From Oscillospiraceae bacterium (GTDB lineage Bacteria > Bacillota > Clostridia > Oscillospirales > Ruminococcaceae): 37,424 nt of DNA. Below the pieces are notes generated by a model. That model was not told the DNA's origin. It saw only the letters and a list, made by a program, of their open reading frames with translations, and made no database searches. The stretch covers positions 1-37,424 of the forward strand of contig CACZDM010000010.1 of assembly GCA_902779915.1 (NCBI GenBank), in the 5' to 3' direction. The position numbers were made by a program, and so were the translations under genes. This document shows positions 1 through 6,916 of this stretch, one piece after another. The number at the start of each line of letters is the position of its first letter. Position 1 is the stretch's first letter.

Positions 1-15
1 TTTTATCAAAAGGGG

Positions 16-45
16 TTGACAAGCTTATGGAAGATTTGCTAAAAT
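16..45 (+). promoter_or_regulatory. Cassette 1 internal promoter
   Basis: TTGACA (16-21), an 18-bp spacer and TAAAAT (40-45). The predicted start point falls at about 51-52, where the AGCCG tract begins. The same element with identical spacing is present in the other two cassettes (9678-9707 and 21077-21106). The cassette's upstream promoter, seen in cassettes 2 and 3, would lie before the window. Confidence 0.55.
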
Positions 46-50
46 GCGTT

Positions 51-125
51 AGCCGAGCCGAGCCGAGCCGAGCCGAGCCGAGCCGAGCCGAGCCGAGCCG
101 AGCCGAGCCGAGCCGAGCCGAGCCG
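51..125 (+). repeat. AGCCG pentanucleotide tract, 15 units
   Basis: Fifteen perfect head-to-tail AGCCG units, followed by a degenerate AGCTC. The same position holds 5 full units plus AGCC in cassette 2 and only about one imperfect unit in cassette 3. The unit is not a multiple of three, so each gain or loss shifts any reading frame crossing it. Read as protein it gives SRAEP in every frame and never a stop. Such tracts are typical slipped-strand mispairing sites; phase variation here is inferred. Confidence 0.95.
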
Positions 126-148
126 AGCTCAGAGTTTTGCCCTTTTAT

Positions 149-298
149 ATGGATATGTTGGCTGTTTTTTTGTGTTGGAAAATGGTCGTGGTTTTGGTTG
201 CGTTAAAAGAGCGTTTCATTGGGATTTTTTGCCCTCTGGAGCGTTCTTTTGGCGCTTCTTTTTATTTTAGGTGTGCGCTTGGAAAGGGAAGGAGGTGA
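149..298 (+). CDS. Conserved short hydrophobic leader ORF of cassette 1
   Basis: A 49-codon frame starting MDMLAVFLCWK with a hydrophobic stretch (VVVLVAL) and then KERFIGIFCPLE. The same frame is present in cassettes 2 and 3. Differences between copies include several synonymous changes (TTA/CTA Leu, CGT/CGC Arg, TTC/TTT Phe, GGG/GGA Gly), which argues that it is or recently was translated. No strong ribosome site precedes the ATG. An upstream ATG (27) could supply translation but is out of frame here because of the 15-unit repeat. Function unknown; it could be a small membrane peptide or a regulatory leader. Confidence 0.4.
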   Translation: MDMLAVFLCWKMVVVLVALKERFIGIFCPLERSFGASFYFRCALGKGRR

Positions 299-370
299 GG
301 CTGTGGCCTTAAAAAGTGGAGGAAAAAATAATTTGCAAATTAGTTTTATTGTTTTTAGGAGGTAATGATT

Positions 371-1588
371 ATGCATGGTAAAATCACAAAAAAACTTATT
401 CCAATGGGCATGGTGCTGATCATGGCAGCACTACTGGTTGCTGGACTTTCGATGAATGTTTTTGCTGGAACGGGGAAAAATGGCGTTCAAGAGGCGCCAT
501 GTTCTGTTATTTCAATTTCAGGCGATTCCAAACGTATCATGAAAGTAAAAGAGCAAATCTACCTTGAAAAAACCCTTTGCACTGGCGCACGATATAAGGG
601 ATTTGTTAGCGAGAATACAGAAGTCGCAACTGTTAGTGGGGACGGAACCGTCACGGCTGTTGGCCCCGGCGAGACGACAATAACAGCAAAAGCGAAATTA
701 AATGGCCAAATTCACACAGCGACTTGCAAGGTTATTGTTACGGGGCTTATTGTTGAAAACATGGAAATTAAAGGCGAAGACTCCATCGTCAAAGGCACTT
801 ACTGGGCCATAAATGGCAGCAAAAAGGATGTTGACGGAAAGATTAGCGAAGTCGATATCGGGGACGTTATAGAGGTTGATAACCGGGGCGAGGTTAAAGT
901 CAAAGACACCGTTGTTGTCCAATCCGGCGGCAAACTCAACGTCAAAGGCACAATCACCGTCAACGGCACACTCAACGTCAACGGCACACTCAACGTCAAC
1001 GGCACACTCAACGTCAACGGCACACTCAACGTCAACGGCACACTCAACGTCAATGGCTACAGCACAATCAACGTCAACGGCACACTCAACGTCAACGGCA
1101 CACTCAACGTCAAAGGCAGCGGCATCGTCAACGTCAAAGGCACACTCTACGTCCAGCCCAACGGCACACTCTACGTCACCGGCAGACTCGACGTCCAAGG
1201 CAACGGCATCGTCAACGTCAACGGCGACGGCACCGTCAACGTCACCGGCAACCTCAACGTCAACGGCGACGGCACCGTCAACGTCAACGTCAACGGCAAA
1301 CTCTACGTCCAGCCCAACGGCACCGTCAACGGCAACGGCACCGTCAACGTCAACGGCAGCGTCAACGTCAACGGCACCGTCAACGTCAACGGCGGCGGCA
1401 CCGTCAACGTCAACGGCAACGGCAACCTCAACGTCAACGTCAACGGCTGCCTCAACGTCAACGACGGCAACCTCTACGTCCAGTCCAACGGCAAACTCGC
1501 TGTCGACACCAACGCCATATTCAAATTCAGAGGAACCCAACAGGACAGCGGAAAAACCTATAGCAACAAATCCTGGCCTGAATCATAG
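371..1588 (+). CDS. Secreted Big_2 / hexapeptide-repeat beta-solenoid protein (cassette 1)
   Basis: A predicted exported protein of about 405 residues. I chose ATG 371, which is 8 nt after a consensus AGGAGG (357-362); ATG 365 is too close. The N-terminus has a K-rich start, a hydrophobic core (MVLIMAALLVAG) and a likely signal peptidase site after MNVFA. Residues of about 45-125 resemble a bacterial Ig-like (Big_2) domain: SENTEVATVSGDGTV, then GPGETTITAKA, then an ATCKVIVTG end. From about residue 190 the protein is a hexapeptide repeat (NGTLNV and variants NGDGTV, QPNGTLYV) with alternating V and L, which suggests a beta-solenoid. It ends in a conserved cap (GTQQDSGKTYSNKSW) shared with the 21398 protein. 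No LPXTG or other cell-wall anchor is seen. Likely a surface, matrix or spore-coat structural protein; the function is inferred. Confidence 0.8.
   Translation: MHGKITKKLIPMGMVLIMAALLVAGLSMNVFAGTGKNGVQEAPCSVISISGDSKRIMKVKEQIYLEKTLCTGARYKGFVSENTEVATVSGDGTVTAVGPGETTITAKAKLNGQIHTATCKVIVTGLIVENMEIKGEDSIVKGTYWAINGSKKDVDGKISEVDIGDVIEVDNRGEVKVKDTVVVQSGGKLNVKGTITVNGTLNVNGTLNVNGTLNVNGTLNVNGTLNVNGYSTINVNGTLNVNGTLNVKGSGIVNVKGTLYVQPNGTLYVTGRLDVQGNGIVNVNGDGTVNVTGNLNVNGDGTVNVNVNGKLYVQPNGTVNGNGTVNVNGSVNVNGTVNVNGGGTVNVNGNGNLNVNVNGCLNVNDGNLYVQSNGKLAVDTNAIFKFRGTQQDSGKTYSNKSWPES
941..1500 (+). repeat. 18-bp tandem coding repeat array
   Basis: Direct repeats of AACGTCAACGGCACACTC and variants, including a run of about five near-identical units at 955-1055. 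The array is markedly richer in G+C than the surrounding AT-rich DNA. The unit has no stop codon in five of its six frames, so long shadow ORFs exist on both strands. Length change by recombination would be in multiples of 18 bp and would keep the frame. Confidence 0.9.
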
Positions 1589-1646
1589 GGTGGTGAGCTT
1601 GATGATTGATGGTTTTAATTATTGATAGACAATTTTAGTAATGATT

Positions 1647-1690
1647 CCAAGCGGGAAGGAGGCTTTCTTTCCCGCTTGGGTCGTTTTTTT
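1647..1690 (+). terminator. Rho-independent terminator of cassette 1
   Basis: Stem CCAAGCGGGAA (1647-1657) pairs with TTCCCGCTTGG (1669-1679), followed by TCGTTTTTTT. The same hairpin ends all three cassettes (10824-10868 and 23142-23186). Confidence 0.9.
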
Positions 1691-1723
1691 GGGGGGATTA
1701 AGTTGCCCCCCCAAGGCATTAAC

Positions 1724-1924
1724 CTACCACTTGTCACGGACGCTTCCAAAGGGACTTGAGCTTGAGTGGGTTTAATAACCAAGCCCATTGTGAGCCGGCG
1801 GCGTTTTCAGCAACCTTTGCATTGTTTTTTAGAATGCAATTGAGGATATCATAACATACTGGATTTTTAATTAAAAAGCCATATATTTTAAGCAGGAGCG
1901 ATTGAGGGGACAAATATAACCCAA
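1724..1924 (+). repeat. R element copy 1 (~200-bp non-coding repeat)
   Basis: Begins CTACCACTTGTCACGGACGC and ends GGGGACAAATATAACCCA. Four relatives lie at 9371-9563, 10900-11099, 20677-20878 (inverted) and 23220-23422. No ORF is shared. The ends carry only a weak inverted similarity (TTGTC-C), so a MITE-like origin is possible but not shown. Confidence 0.8.
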
Positions 1925-1957
1925 ATCCAAAATATATTTTTTTGCCAGCATCCCAAA

Positions 1958-1990
1958 TGTTGACAATTATTTGAAACCTTTTGCTCTATA
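1958..1990 (+). promoter_or_regulatory. Candidate spoIIA promoter with long spacer
   Basis: TTGACA (1958-1963) and TATAAT (1985-1990) are both consensus but 21 bp apart. The B. subtilis spoIIG promoter has a similarly long (22-bp) spacer and is activated by Spo0A~P. The -35 overlaps a near 0A box on the other strand (TGTCAAC, 6 of 7). No sigma-H pattern is evident to me. Confidence 0.35.
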
Positions 1991-2059
1991 ATTTTTTTAG
2001 AGCATATTTTTGTGTCTAAAAATCATGATTGGTTTTTAATATATTATTTGAATGGGGTG

Positions 2060-2413
2060 ATGAGTGTGGATGTTAAAATTGAGCTTGAGGGCGGGGATAT
2101 GATTGCCTATTTAAACGGCGAAATAGACCATCATGGCGCTGCAAAAATCAGAAATGACATAGACTTGAGGGTTGAAGGGGCGCATCCCGACCTTTTGATT
2201 TTGGATTTCACAAATGTTAGTTTTATGGATTCGTCCGGGATTGGCTTGATTATGGGCAGGTATAAGCTGATGAAAGATATTGGAGGGGCTTTGAAAATAA
2301 CCAATCCCTCACCACAGATTAAAAAGGTTATGAAATTAGCTGGAATCGATCGCCTCGCGGTTATTGAGCGCCTGAAACAAAAAAGAAGGAGTGATTATTT
2401 TGATAAAAAATGA
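2060..2413 (+). CDS. spoIIAA: Anti-sigma F factor antagonist SpoIIAA
   Basis: A STAS-domain protein that, when dephosphorylated, frees sigma F from SpoIIAB in the forespore. The phospho-serine motif is clear (FMDSSGIGLIMGRYK), as is the N-terminal EIDHHGAAKIR strand-helix region. The length of about 117 residues is normal for the family. The start is placed at ATG 2060; GTG 2066 is an alternative because GGGGTGA (2054-2060) is its only nearby ribosome site. The 3' end overlaps spoIIAB by 14 nt, indicating translational coupling. It is the first gene of the spoIIA operon, directly downstream of R element 1. Confidence 0.95.
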   Translation: MSVDVKIELEGGDMIAYLNGEIDHHGAAKIRNDIDLRVEGAHPDLLILDFTNVSFMDSSGIGLIMGRYKLMKDIGGALKITNPSPQIKKVMKLAGIDRLAVIERLKQKRRSDYFDKK

Positions 2414-2831
2414 AATGAAGTTGCAAATTCCCAGCAGATCATCTAATGAAAGTTTTGCACGAATTGCAGTTGCGTCGTTTTTTGCCCAGTTAGATCCAAC
2501 AGTTGACGAAATATCGGACATTAAAACCGCTGTTTCTGAGGCGGTCACCAATTCGATTGTTCATGGATATATGAATGAAATTGGTGATATATTTATACAT
2601 GCTAAAATATTGGACGATGATCGAATATATATACGTATACGGGATAAGGGATGCGGGATAGACGACATAAAGCAAGCCATGGAGCCCATGTTCACAACAT
2701 GCAAAACTGGCGAAAGAAGCGGCTTGGGGTTCACTGTTATGCAAAGTTTTATGGACAATTTGAAGGTTAGGTCTAGGAAGGGAAAGGGGACGACGGTTAT
2801 TTTAACCAAGACTCTTAAAAAGCGCATATGA
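2400..2831 (+). CDS. spoIIAB: Anti-sigma F factor / serine kinase SpoIIAB
   Basis: A GHKL-fold kinase that binds sigma F and phosphorylates SpoIIAA. Visible motifs are NESFARIAVASFFAQLDPT, the N-box helix SEAVTNSIVHGY, the G1 box DKGCGIDD and the G2 region GERSGLGFTVM. The start is TTG 2400 (then IKNEMKLQI, matching the family's KNEM start), 8 nt after GAAGGAG inside the end of spoIIAA. Its TGA stop overlaps the sigF ATG (ATGA). About 143 residues, typical for the family. Confidence 0.96.
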   Translation: MIKNEMKLQIPSRSSNESFARIAVASFFAQLDPTVDEISDIKTAVSEAVTNSIVHGYMNEIGDIFIHAKILDDDRIYIRIRDKGCGIDDIKQAMEPMFTTCKTGERSGLGFTVMQSFMDNLKVRSRKGKGTTVILTKTLKKRI

Positions 2832-3499
2832 GTTGCAAAAATGTTAAACGAGAGGAATTTATTAGCAAAAATTTAGGCTTAGTTCATGCATGCGCCAGGC
2901 GATTTGTTGGCAAGGGCATAGAATATGACGATCTGTATTCTGCGGGATGCGTTGGCATAGTTAAAGCATATGACGGGTTTGATGTTTCACGAGGAATACA
3001 ATTTTCAACATACGCTGTTCCTGTGATTTTGGGGGAGATTAGGCGGCTTTTTAGGGACGGCGGAACCGTTAAAGTTTCGAGGAGCTTGAAAGAATTATCA
3101 ATTAAAATTTTGAAAAAGAGGGAAGAGCTTGCTTTCAAATTGGGAAAAGATCCGACAATTTATGATCTTGCGAAAAGCTTGGATTTAACCCGCGAGCAGG
3201 TCACAGAGGCGATTTGCGCGGCCAGCCCAACAGTTTCCTTGACAGGTAGCTTTGAAGAGGGAAACGAGAAGCAAATAGACGTTAAATGTGAAGAAAATGG
3301 TTTGAAATTAATCGACAAAATTGCAATAAAAGACGCTATAACAAAATTAAATGATAAAGATCGAGTTTTAATCTTTATGAGATATTTTTTGGATAAAACT
3401 CAAACAGAAACGGCAAAACAACTCAAAATGACCCAAGTTCAGGTTTCTCGGCGTGAAAAGAAAATATTGGGCGTTTTGAGGGAATGTTTAGAATGTTAA
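2828..3499 (+). CDS. sigF: RNA polymerase sigma-F factor, forespore
   Basis: A sigma-70 family member of the SigF/B/G group, 223 residues. Region 2 carries NLGLVHACARRF, DDLYSAGCVGIVKAYDGFD and the -10 recognition segment GIQFSTYAVPVILGEIRR. Region 3 begins near VSRSLKEL, and region 4 ends in a helix-turn-helix (LKMTQVQVSRREKKIL). It is the third gene of the spoIIA operon, starting inside the spoIIAB stop codon. The next gene, spoIIGA, starts only 43 bp later on the same strand. Confidence 0.96.
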   Translation: MSCKNVKREEFISKNLGLVHACARRFVGKGIEYDDLYSAGCVGIVKAYDGFDVSRGIQFSTYAVPVILGEIRRLFRDGGTVKVSRSLKELSIKILKKREELAFKLGKDPTIYDLAKSLDLTREQVTEAICAASPTVSLTGSFEEGNEKQIDVKCEENGLKLIDKIAIKDAITKLNDKDRVLIFMRYFLDKTQTETAKQLKMTQVQVSRREKKILGVLRECLEC

Positions 3500-3542
3500 A
3501 AAATTATATATTATTTTGCGATTTGGGAGGATTGATTGAATA

Positions 3543-4403
3543 TTGGTGATATATTTAGATATTCTTTTGATACTAAACCTCTTTGTTGATTATTTTTTAC
3601 TGCTTTCAAGCGCGGTTTTGATGAAGAGGGATGTTAAAAAGAGACGCTTGATTTTTGCTTCATTTTTTGGCAGCTTTTCTTCGCTATTGATATTTTTGCC
3701 AAGTCTTCATCCCATACTTATGTTTTTAGTCAAATTTTCGATCGGAGTCTTTTTAGTTTTAATTGCATTTGGATATAAGACAAGAGCGATTTTTTTTAAA
3801 ACAATTTTACTTTTTTGGGGTGAAAACTTAATTTTTATTGGTGTTATGTTTTTTTTATGGATGTTTTTTTCGCCGCCGGGGATGTTTTGGAAAAATGGCG
3901 TTACATATGTCTCTATTTCTCCAATTATTCTGGTTTTAGGGACTTTGGTTGCATATTTTTTAACATGTTTTATAAATTTTGCTATATCTCGAAGAATTGA
4001 AAATAAAAAGATATATTCAGTTAAAATTCAATTTAATCAAAAAATTGCTAAAATTAAAGCGCTATATGACAGCGGAAATTGTTTGACGGAGCCGTTTTCT
4101 GGAAAATCTGTTTTTATTTGCGAATATTCAGCTATTTTCAAAATTTTGCCTGAAAGTTTGATTAAATTCTTTTGTGGGTCTGTTAATTATATATCTGAGT
4201 CTAAAAATTGTGAATATAACAAATTTATACGACTGATTCCATGCGACACAATAGCAGGATGCACAATTTTGCCAGCATTTTTACCACAAAATATAGTTGT
4301 TTTACATAACAATGTTGAATATCCATGCGAATGCTATGTTGCGGTGACAACTAAAAAAATTTCGGATGGTGAATACAGCGCAATAATAGGAGATTTTAGA
4401 TGA
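3543..4403 (+). CDS. spoIIGA: Sigma-E processing peptidase SpoIIGA
   Basis: A septal membrane aspartic protease that removes the SigE pro-sequence in the mother cell. The N-terminal half has about five hydrophobic helices starting [19 protein letters not shown]. The C-terminal protease half carries the catalytic [18 protein letters not shown] motif and the family's IPCDTIAG segment. The start is TTG 3543 or GTG 3546, both downstream of GGGAGG (3525-3530). The size (286 residues) fits. It sits between sigF and sigE. Confidence 0.94.
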   Translation: MVIYLDILLILNLFVDYFLLLSSAVLMKRDVKKRRLIFASFFGSFSSLLIFLPSLHPILMFLVKFSIGVFLVLIAFGYKTRAIFFKTILLFWGENLIFIGVMFFLWMFFSPPGMFWKNGVTYVSISPIILVLGTLVAYFLTCFINFAISRRIENKKIYSVKIQFNQKIAKIKALYDSGNCLTEPFSGKSVFICEYSAIFKILPESLIKFFCGSVNYISESKNCEYNKFIRLIPCDTIAGCTILPAFLPQNIVVLHNNVEYPCECYVAVTTKKISDGEYSAIIGDFR

Positions 4404-4419
4404 TAAGGGGATTATTATT

Positions 4420-5136
4420 ATGTTTTTGAATATTAAAGATAAAATACGCAAATTATTGGTTTATTTGAAAATTATTAACTCGATTCATTATATCAACGGA
4501 CCCATCCAACTGCCGCCTCCGCTGTCTCGAGAAGAGGAGCAGAAAATTTTTGACAGGCTTAAAAATAATGACGCAAACGCAAAGGATATGTTAATAACTC
4601 ACAATTTAAGATTAGTGGTGTATATAGCTAAAAAATTCGAATCTAGCGGGGTTGGGATCGAAGATTTAATATCAATTGGGACGATAGGCCTGATCAAAGC
4701 GTGTAACACATTTTCGCCTGAAAAAAACATAAAGCTTGCAACCTACGCCTCTAGATGCATTGAAAACGAAATATTGATGCACTTGAGAAAAACAACCACT
4801 AAAAAACACGAGCTGTCTATTGATGAGCCGCTAAAAGTTGATTGGGATGGAAATGAACTCTTGCTGTCAGACATTTTAGGAACAGACACAGATTGTGTTA
4901 ATAAAAACATAGAAGACCAGGCTGAATGGGAGGTTGTTGTTAAATTCATAGATAAACTTGAAGAGCGTGAGCGAGAGATCATGAGAATGAGGTTTGGAAT
5001 GTTTGACGGAAAGGAATATACACAAAAGGAAGTGGCTGATAAAATAGGCATATCGCAGTCATATATATCTCGATTAGAGAAAAAAATCATACTTCGTTTG
5101 AGAGATGAGATGAAAAAACACAAAATTAGGGGATAA
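4420..5136 (+). CDS. sigE: RNA polymerase sigma-E factor precursor, mother cell
   Basis: A 238-residue pro-sigma E. A basic and hydrophobic pro-peptide (about residues 1-27, [12 protein letters not shown]) precedes the [11 protein letters not shown] start of mature sigma. Region 2 includes [26 protein letters not shown] and [18 protein letters not shown]. Region 4 includes [13 protein letters not shown] and a helix-turn-helix ([21 protein letters not shown]). It starts 17 bp after spoIIGA. sigG, which usually follows in Bacillus and many Clostridia, is absent: the next gene is a convergent thioesterase. Confidence 0.96.
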   Translation: MFLNIKDKIRKLLVYLKIINSIHYINGPIQLPPPLSREEEQKIFDRLKNNDANAKDMLITHNLRLVVYIAKKFESSGVGIEDLISIGTIGLIKACNTFSPEKNIKLATYASRCIENEILMHLRKTTTKKHELSIDEPLKVDWDGNELLLSDILGTDTDCVNKNIEDQAEWEVVVKFIDKLEEREREIMRMRFGMFDGKEYTQKEVADKIGISQSYISRLEKKIILRLRDEMKKHKIRG

Positions 5137-5140
5137 GTAT

Positions 5141-5198
5141 AAAATCATGAAACACCAATAAAATAACAAAAAAATTTTAAAGGAATCTCATGATTTTT
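5141..5198. terminator. Candidate bidirectional terminator, sigE / thioesterase
   Basis: AAAATCATGA (5141-5150) pairs with TCATGATTTT (5188-5197) across a 37-nt loop, with T-rich flanks, between the convergent sigE and thioesterase genes. The long loop makes it weaker than the cassette terminators. Confidence 0.5.
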
Positions 5199-5221
5199 AA
5201 TTAATTTTAAATAAAGAGATT

Positions 5222-5632
5222 TTATTTAACTATTTTTCGCAGTTTATTTTTGGCTTGATTTTCAAATTCTTCTCGATCAACGATGATTCTGTTGTGGATG
5301 CCTGTGCATATTAGGTCGTTTTGATCCCAGACTTGGGCTTTAAATATCACCTTATTTCGATCGACGCTCAAAACGGTTGCTTTAGCTTTTATGCTCATTC
5401 CGTTGGGGGTTGGGGAGATGTGTTTTACGTTGATTGTTGCTCCAACAGAAGTTAAATTTTCGTCCAGCAAATTTTCTTTAAGCATCTTGCTACACAGCGT
5501 TTCTATCGTGTTTATCAGCATTGAGGTCGATAAAACTGCTATATCTGCGCTTCCCGTGGTTTGAGCTAGCATATTTTTTGTGACTTCCATCGTTAAAACA
5601 TCGTTCATTCCAGTTCTAATAGAAGTTTCCAT
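5222..5632 (-). CDS. Hotdog-fold thioesterase (FlK-like)
   Basis: A 136-residue hotdog protein of the fluoroacetyl-CoA-thioesterase-like family. The pattern is N-terminal MLAQTTGSADIAVLST, central ISPTPNGMSIKAKATV and C-terminal FKAQVWDQNDLICTGIHNR (the family's A-x-D...G-x-H-x-R strand). The likely role is hydrolysis or binding of a small acyl-CoA; the substrate is unknown. The start ATG is 9 nt after AAAGGAG. It is convergent with sigE, and its promoter has a perfect Spo0A box just upstream of -35, which suggests sporulation-linked expression. Confidence 0.85.
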   Translation of the reverse strand: METSIRTGMNDVLTMEVTKNMLAQTTGSADIAVLSTSMLINTIETLCSKMLKENLLDENLTSVGATINVKHISPTPNGMSIKAKATVLSVDRNKVIFKAQVWDQNDLICTGIHNRIIVDREEFENQAKNKLRKIVK

Positions 5633-5689
5633 TTATCTACTACTCCTTTGTTTTTATTTTGCATATAATATTTTTATACTACCCTTTAA

Positions 5690-5718
5690 ATCATATTGGA
5701 AATATTTGTAAAAAACAA
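5690..5718 (-). promoter_or_regulatory. Candidate thioesterase promoter
   Basis: On the minus strand: TTGTTT (5713-5718), a 17-bp spacer and TATGAT (5690-5695). The 0A box at 5727-5733 lies 8 bp upstream of the -35, the same geometry as the promoter at 35645. Confidence 0.45.
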
Positions 5719-5726
5719 GAAAATTT

Positions 5727-5733
5727 TGTCGAA
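5727..5733 (+). promoter_or_regulatory. Spo0A box (TTTGTCGAA context)
   Basis: TGTCGAA preceded by TTT matches the published 0A box TGTCGAA/TGNCGAA. It is one of five intergenic TTTGTCGAA sites I found in the window. Placed just upstream of the thioesterase -35, it would fit an activator site. Confidence 0.55.
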
Positions 5734-5911
5734 TATTGTTGGCAGCATAATTTTACAAATAGTTATTTAAAATATAAAAATTTTCAACATTAAATTCACT
5801 ACAGTGTTTAAAATATATGATTTATAGCGAAATTATATTGTATATTTTAAAAAACACATGTATAGATTTAAATTTTTGCTTATTTTTTTTTATTTTTATT
5901 TGAAAAATCAC
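5734..5911. other. AT-rich spacer, nothing recognised
   Basis: About 180 bp of very AT-rich sequence between the 0A box and the next promoter. I see no ORF, hairpin with T-run or repeat worth naming. Confidence 0.5.
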
Positions 5912-5940
5912 TTGACTTTTAGAATTTTTTGCGTTATCAT
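5912..5940 (+). promoter_or_regulatory. Promoter upstream of the tRNA-like / zinc-ribbon region
   Basis: TTGACT (5912-5917), a 17-bp spacer and TATCAT (5935-5940). It would give a transcript starting near 5947 and running toward the tRNA-like sequence and the zinc-ribbon gene. Confidence 0.55.
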
Positions 5941-5946
5941 ATATGT

Positions 5947-6153
5947 GTTAACGCTTTTAGATGTGTTTTTATTTTAAATTTTTTATTAATTATTGGAATA
6001 TGGTTAACTGATTTTTATTTAAATGCTGGGTTTTATCCATGTTTGGGAGAAAGTTTTGGCGCCTGTTTCTTTTTGAAAAGCAGCAGATTTGTTTGTTTGA
6101 AAATTATATGGCTGTTGATCGCTTTTTCTGAAGCAGTGGTAATGCGTCGCTAA
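5947..6153 (+). other. Transcribed region with weak ORF; coding status unclear
   Basis: One open frame (from about 5929 to TAA 6151-6153) would encode a Cys/Phe-rich hydrophobic peptide of up to 74 residues (FILNFLLIIGIWLTDFYL). Its only start, TTG 5929, lies inside the promoter, and no ribosome site is visible. It may be a leader RNA or a decayed membrane gene. I do not recognise a known RNA family. Confidence 0.2.
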
Positions 6154-6206
6154 AGGTTAAAAAACAACAATATAGTCATTATTGATTTGTCCGCTAACGG
6201 ATTTGA

Positions 6207-6271
6207 TGGCCCAATAGCTTAAGACAGAGCGTTGTTTTTCAAAGGTGATGGTTCGAACCCATCCTGGGCAA
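6207..6271 (+). pseudogene. tRNA-like remnant (truncated tRNA)
   Basis: There is a perfect T-arm (GATGG-TTCGAAC-CCATC, 6247-6263), a D-stem (GCTT/GAGC) and an acceptor 3' strand CTGGGCA pairing with a 5' TGGCCCA (one bulged G). The D-loop is only AAGACA without the GG pair. The anticodon arm has lost its 3' half, so only about 65 nt remain instead of about 73-76. The anticodon cannot be assigned safely. It looks like a decayed tRNA, although an unusual short tRNA cannot be excluded. No encoded CCA is present. Confidence 0.55.
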
Positions 6272-6298
6272 ATTTTATTTTAAGTGAGGTTGTTTAGA

Positions 6299-6577
6299 AT
6301 GTATGAAGATAAAACGTTAAAATGTCGTGATTGCGGGGCTGAATTTGTTTTCACCGCAGGCGAGCAGGAGTTCTACGCGGACAAGGGTTTTGAAAATGAG
6401 CCTCAAAGATGTAGGGCGTGTCGATATGCTCGCAAGAGTGAAGCAAGAGGCGATCGTCAGTTTTTCAAGGCAACCTGTGCCGAGTGTGGCTGTGAAGCAA
6501 AGGTCCCTTTCCAGCCAAATCAGGATAGGCCTGTTTATTGCAGTGAATGTTTCTCAAAAGTTAGGGAGACCGGTTGA
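6299..6577 (+). CDS. Small double zinc-ribbon protein
   Basis: A 92-residue protein with two four-cysteine ribbons: CRDCGAEF ... RCRACRYARK in the first half, and CAECGCEAKVPFQ ... PVYCSECF in the second. The first half matches the probable-zinc-ribbon family often annotated as zinc-ribbon domain containing protein. The second matches the CxxC_CxxC short motif that usually follows it. I chose ATG 6299, 8 nt after AAGTGAGGT; the longer frame from 6284 starts inside that ribosome site. The role is unknown, probably RNA or protein binding. Confidence 0.85.
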   Translation: MYEDKTLKCRDCGAEFVFTAGEQEFYADKGFENEPQRCRACRYARKSEARGDRQFFKATCAECGCEAKVPFQPNQDRPVYCSECFSKVRETG

Positions 6578-6677
6578 TTTATTCCGGTCTCAGGATTTTG
6601 GAGAATTGTTGGGTTTTTGCCCTTGAGGTTTAAAATTTTTGAATTTTGCTAGTGTTTTAACGAGGGGTATTTTATTA

Positions 6678-6884
6678 ATGAACAGGATAACTAGAGAAAC
6701 GGTGATTGGTGATATATTAGAAGCAGATGAGGGCGCTGCGAAGTTTTTTGTGGATATGGGGATGCATTGTTTGGGCTGCCCTGCGTCTAGTGGAGAGACG
6801 GTTGAGCAAGCATGCGATGTTCACGGCGTGGATGTTGATAAATTTTTAGAAGACATTAATGAATATTTTACTGTTAGGCAGTGA
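6678..6884 (+). CDS. DUF1858 / hybrid-cluster-associated redox disulfide protein
   Basis: A 68-residue protein: an N-terminal TRETVIGDILEADEGAAKFF helix pair, then MGMHCLGCPASSGETVEQAC with the family's CxxC pair and a third Cys, then a short helical end (VDKFLEDINEYF). DUF1858 proteins are predicted disulfide or metal-binding redox modules. ATG 6678 is preceded by GAGGGG about 10 nt upstream; upstream in-frame TTG starts lack a ribosome site. It is convergent with the SleL-like gene. Confidence 0.9.
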   Translation: MNRITRETVIGDILEADEGAAKFFVDMGMHCLGCPASSGETVEQACDVHGVDVDKFLEDINEYFTVRQ

Positions 6885-6916
6885 ATTTCAGGTGTATAGT
6901 TGGGGGCCGAGTGTTT

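Noticed and set aside
941-1500. CRISPR array
   Set aside because: The 18-bp units abut without unique spacers, lie inside a signal-peptide-bearing ORF and have no cas genes nearby.
698-1540. Long antisense ORF across the cassette 1 repeat (and similar ones across cassettes 2 and 3)
   Set aside because: It arises from stop-free 18-bp units; no ribosome site, signal peptide or conserved ends on that strand. Kept only as a remark on frame openness.
1724-1924. R element as a classical insertion sequence
   Set aside because: It is only ~200 bp with no transposase frame, the terminal inverted similarity is weak, and I could not see target duplications.
5947-6153. 4.5S/6S or similar structured RNA
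   Set aside because: There is a GAAAAGCAGCAG stretch but no matching SRP stem or conserved loop context, so no RNA family is called.
6231-6251. TCA anticodon suggesting tRNA-Sec or UGA recoding
   Set aside because: The anticodon arm cannot form a proper stem, there is no long variable arm, and many genes here end normally in TGA.
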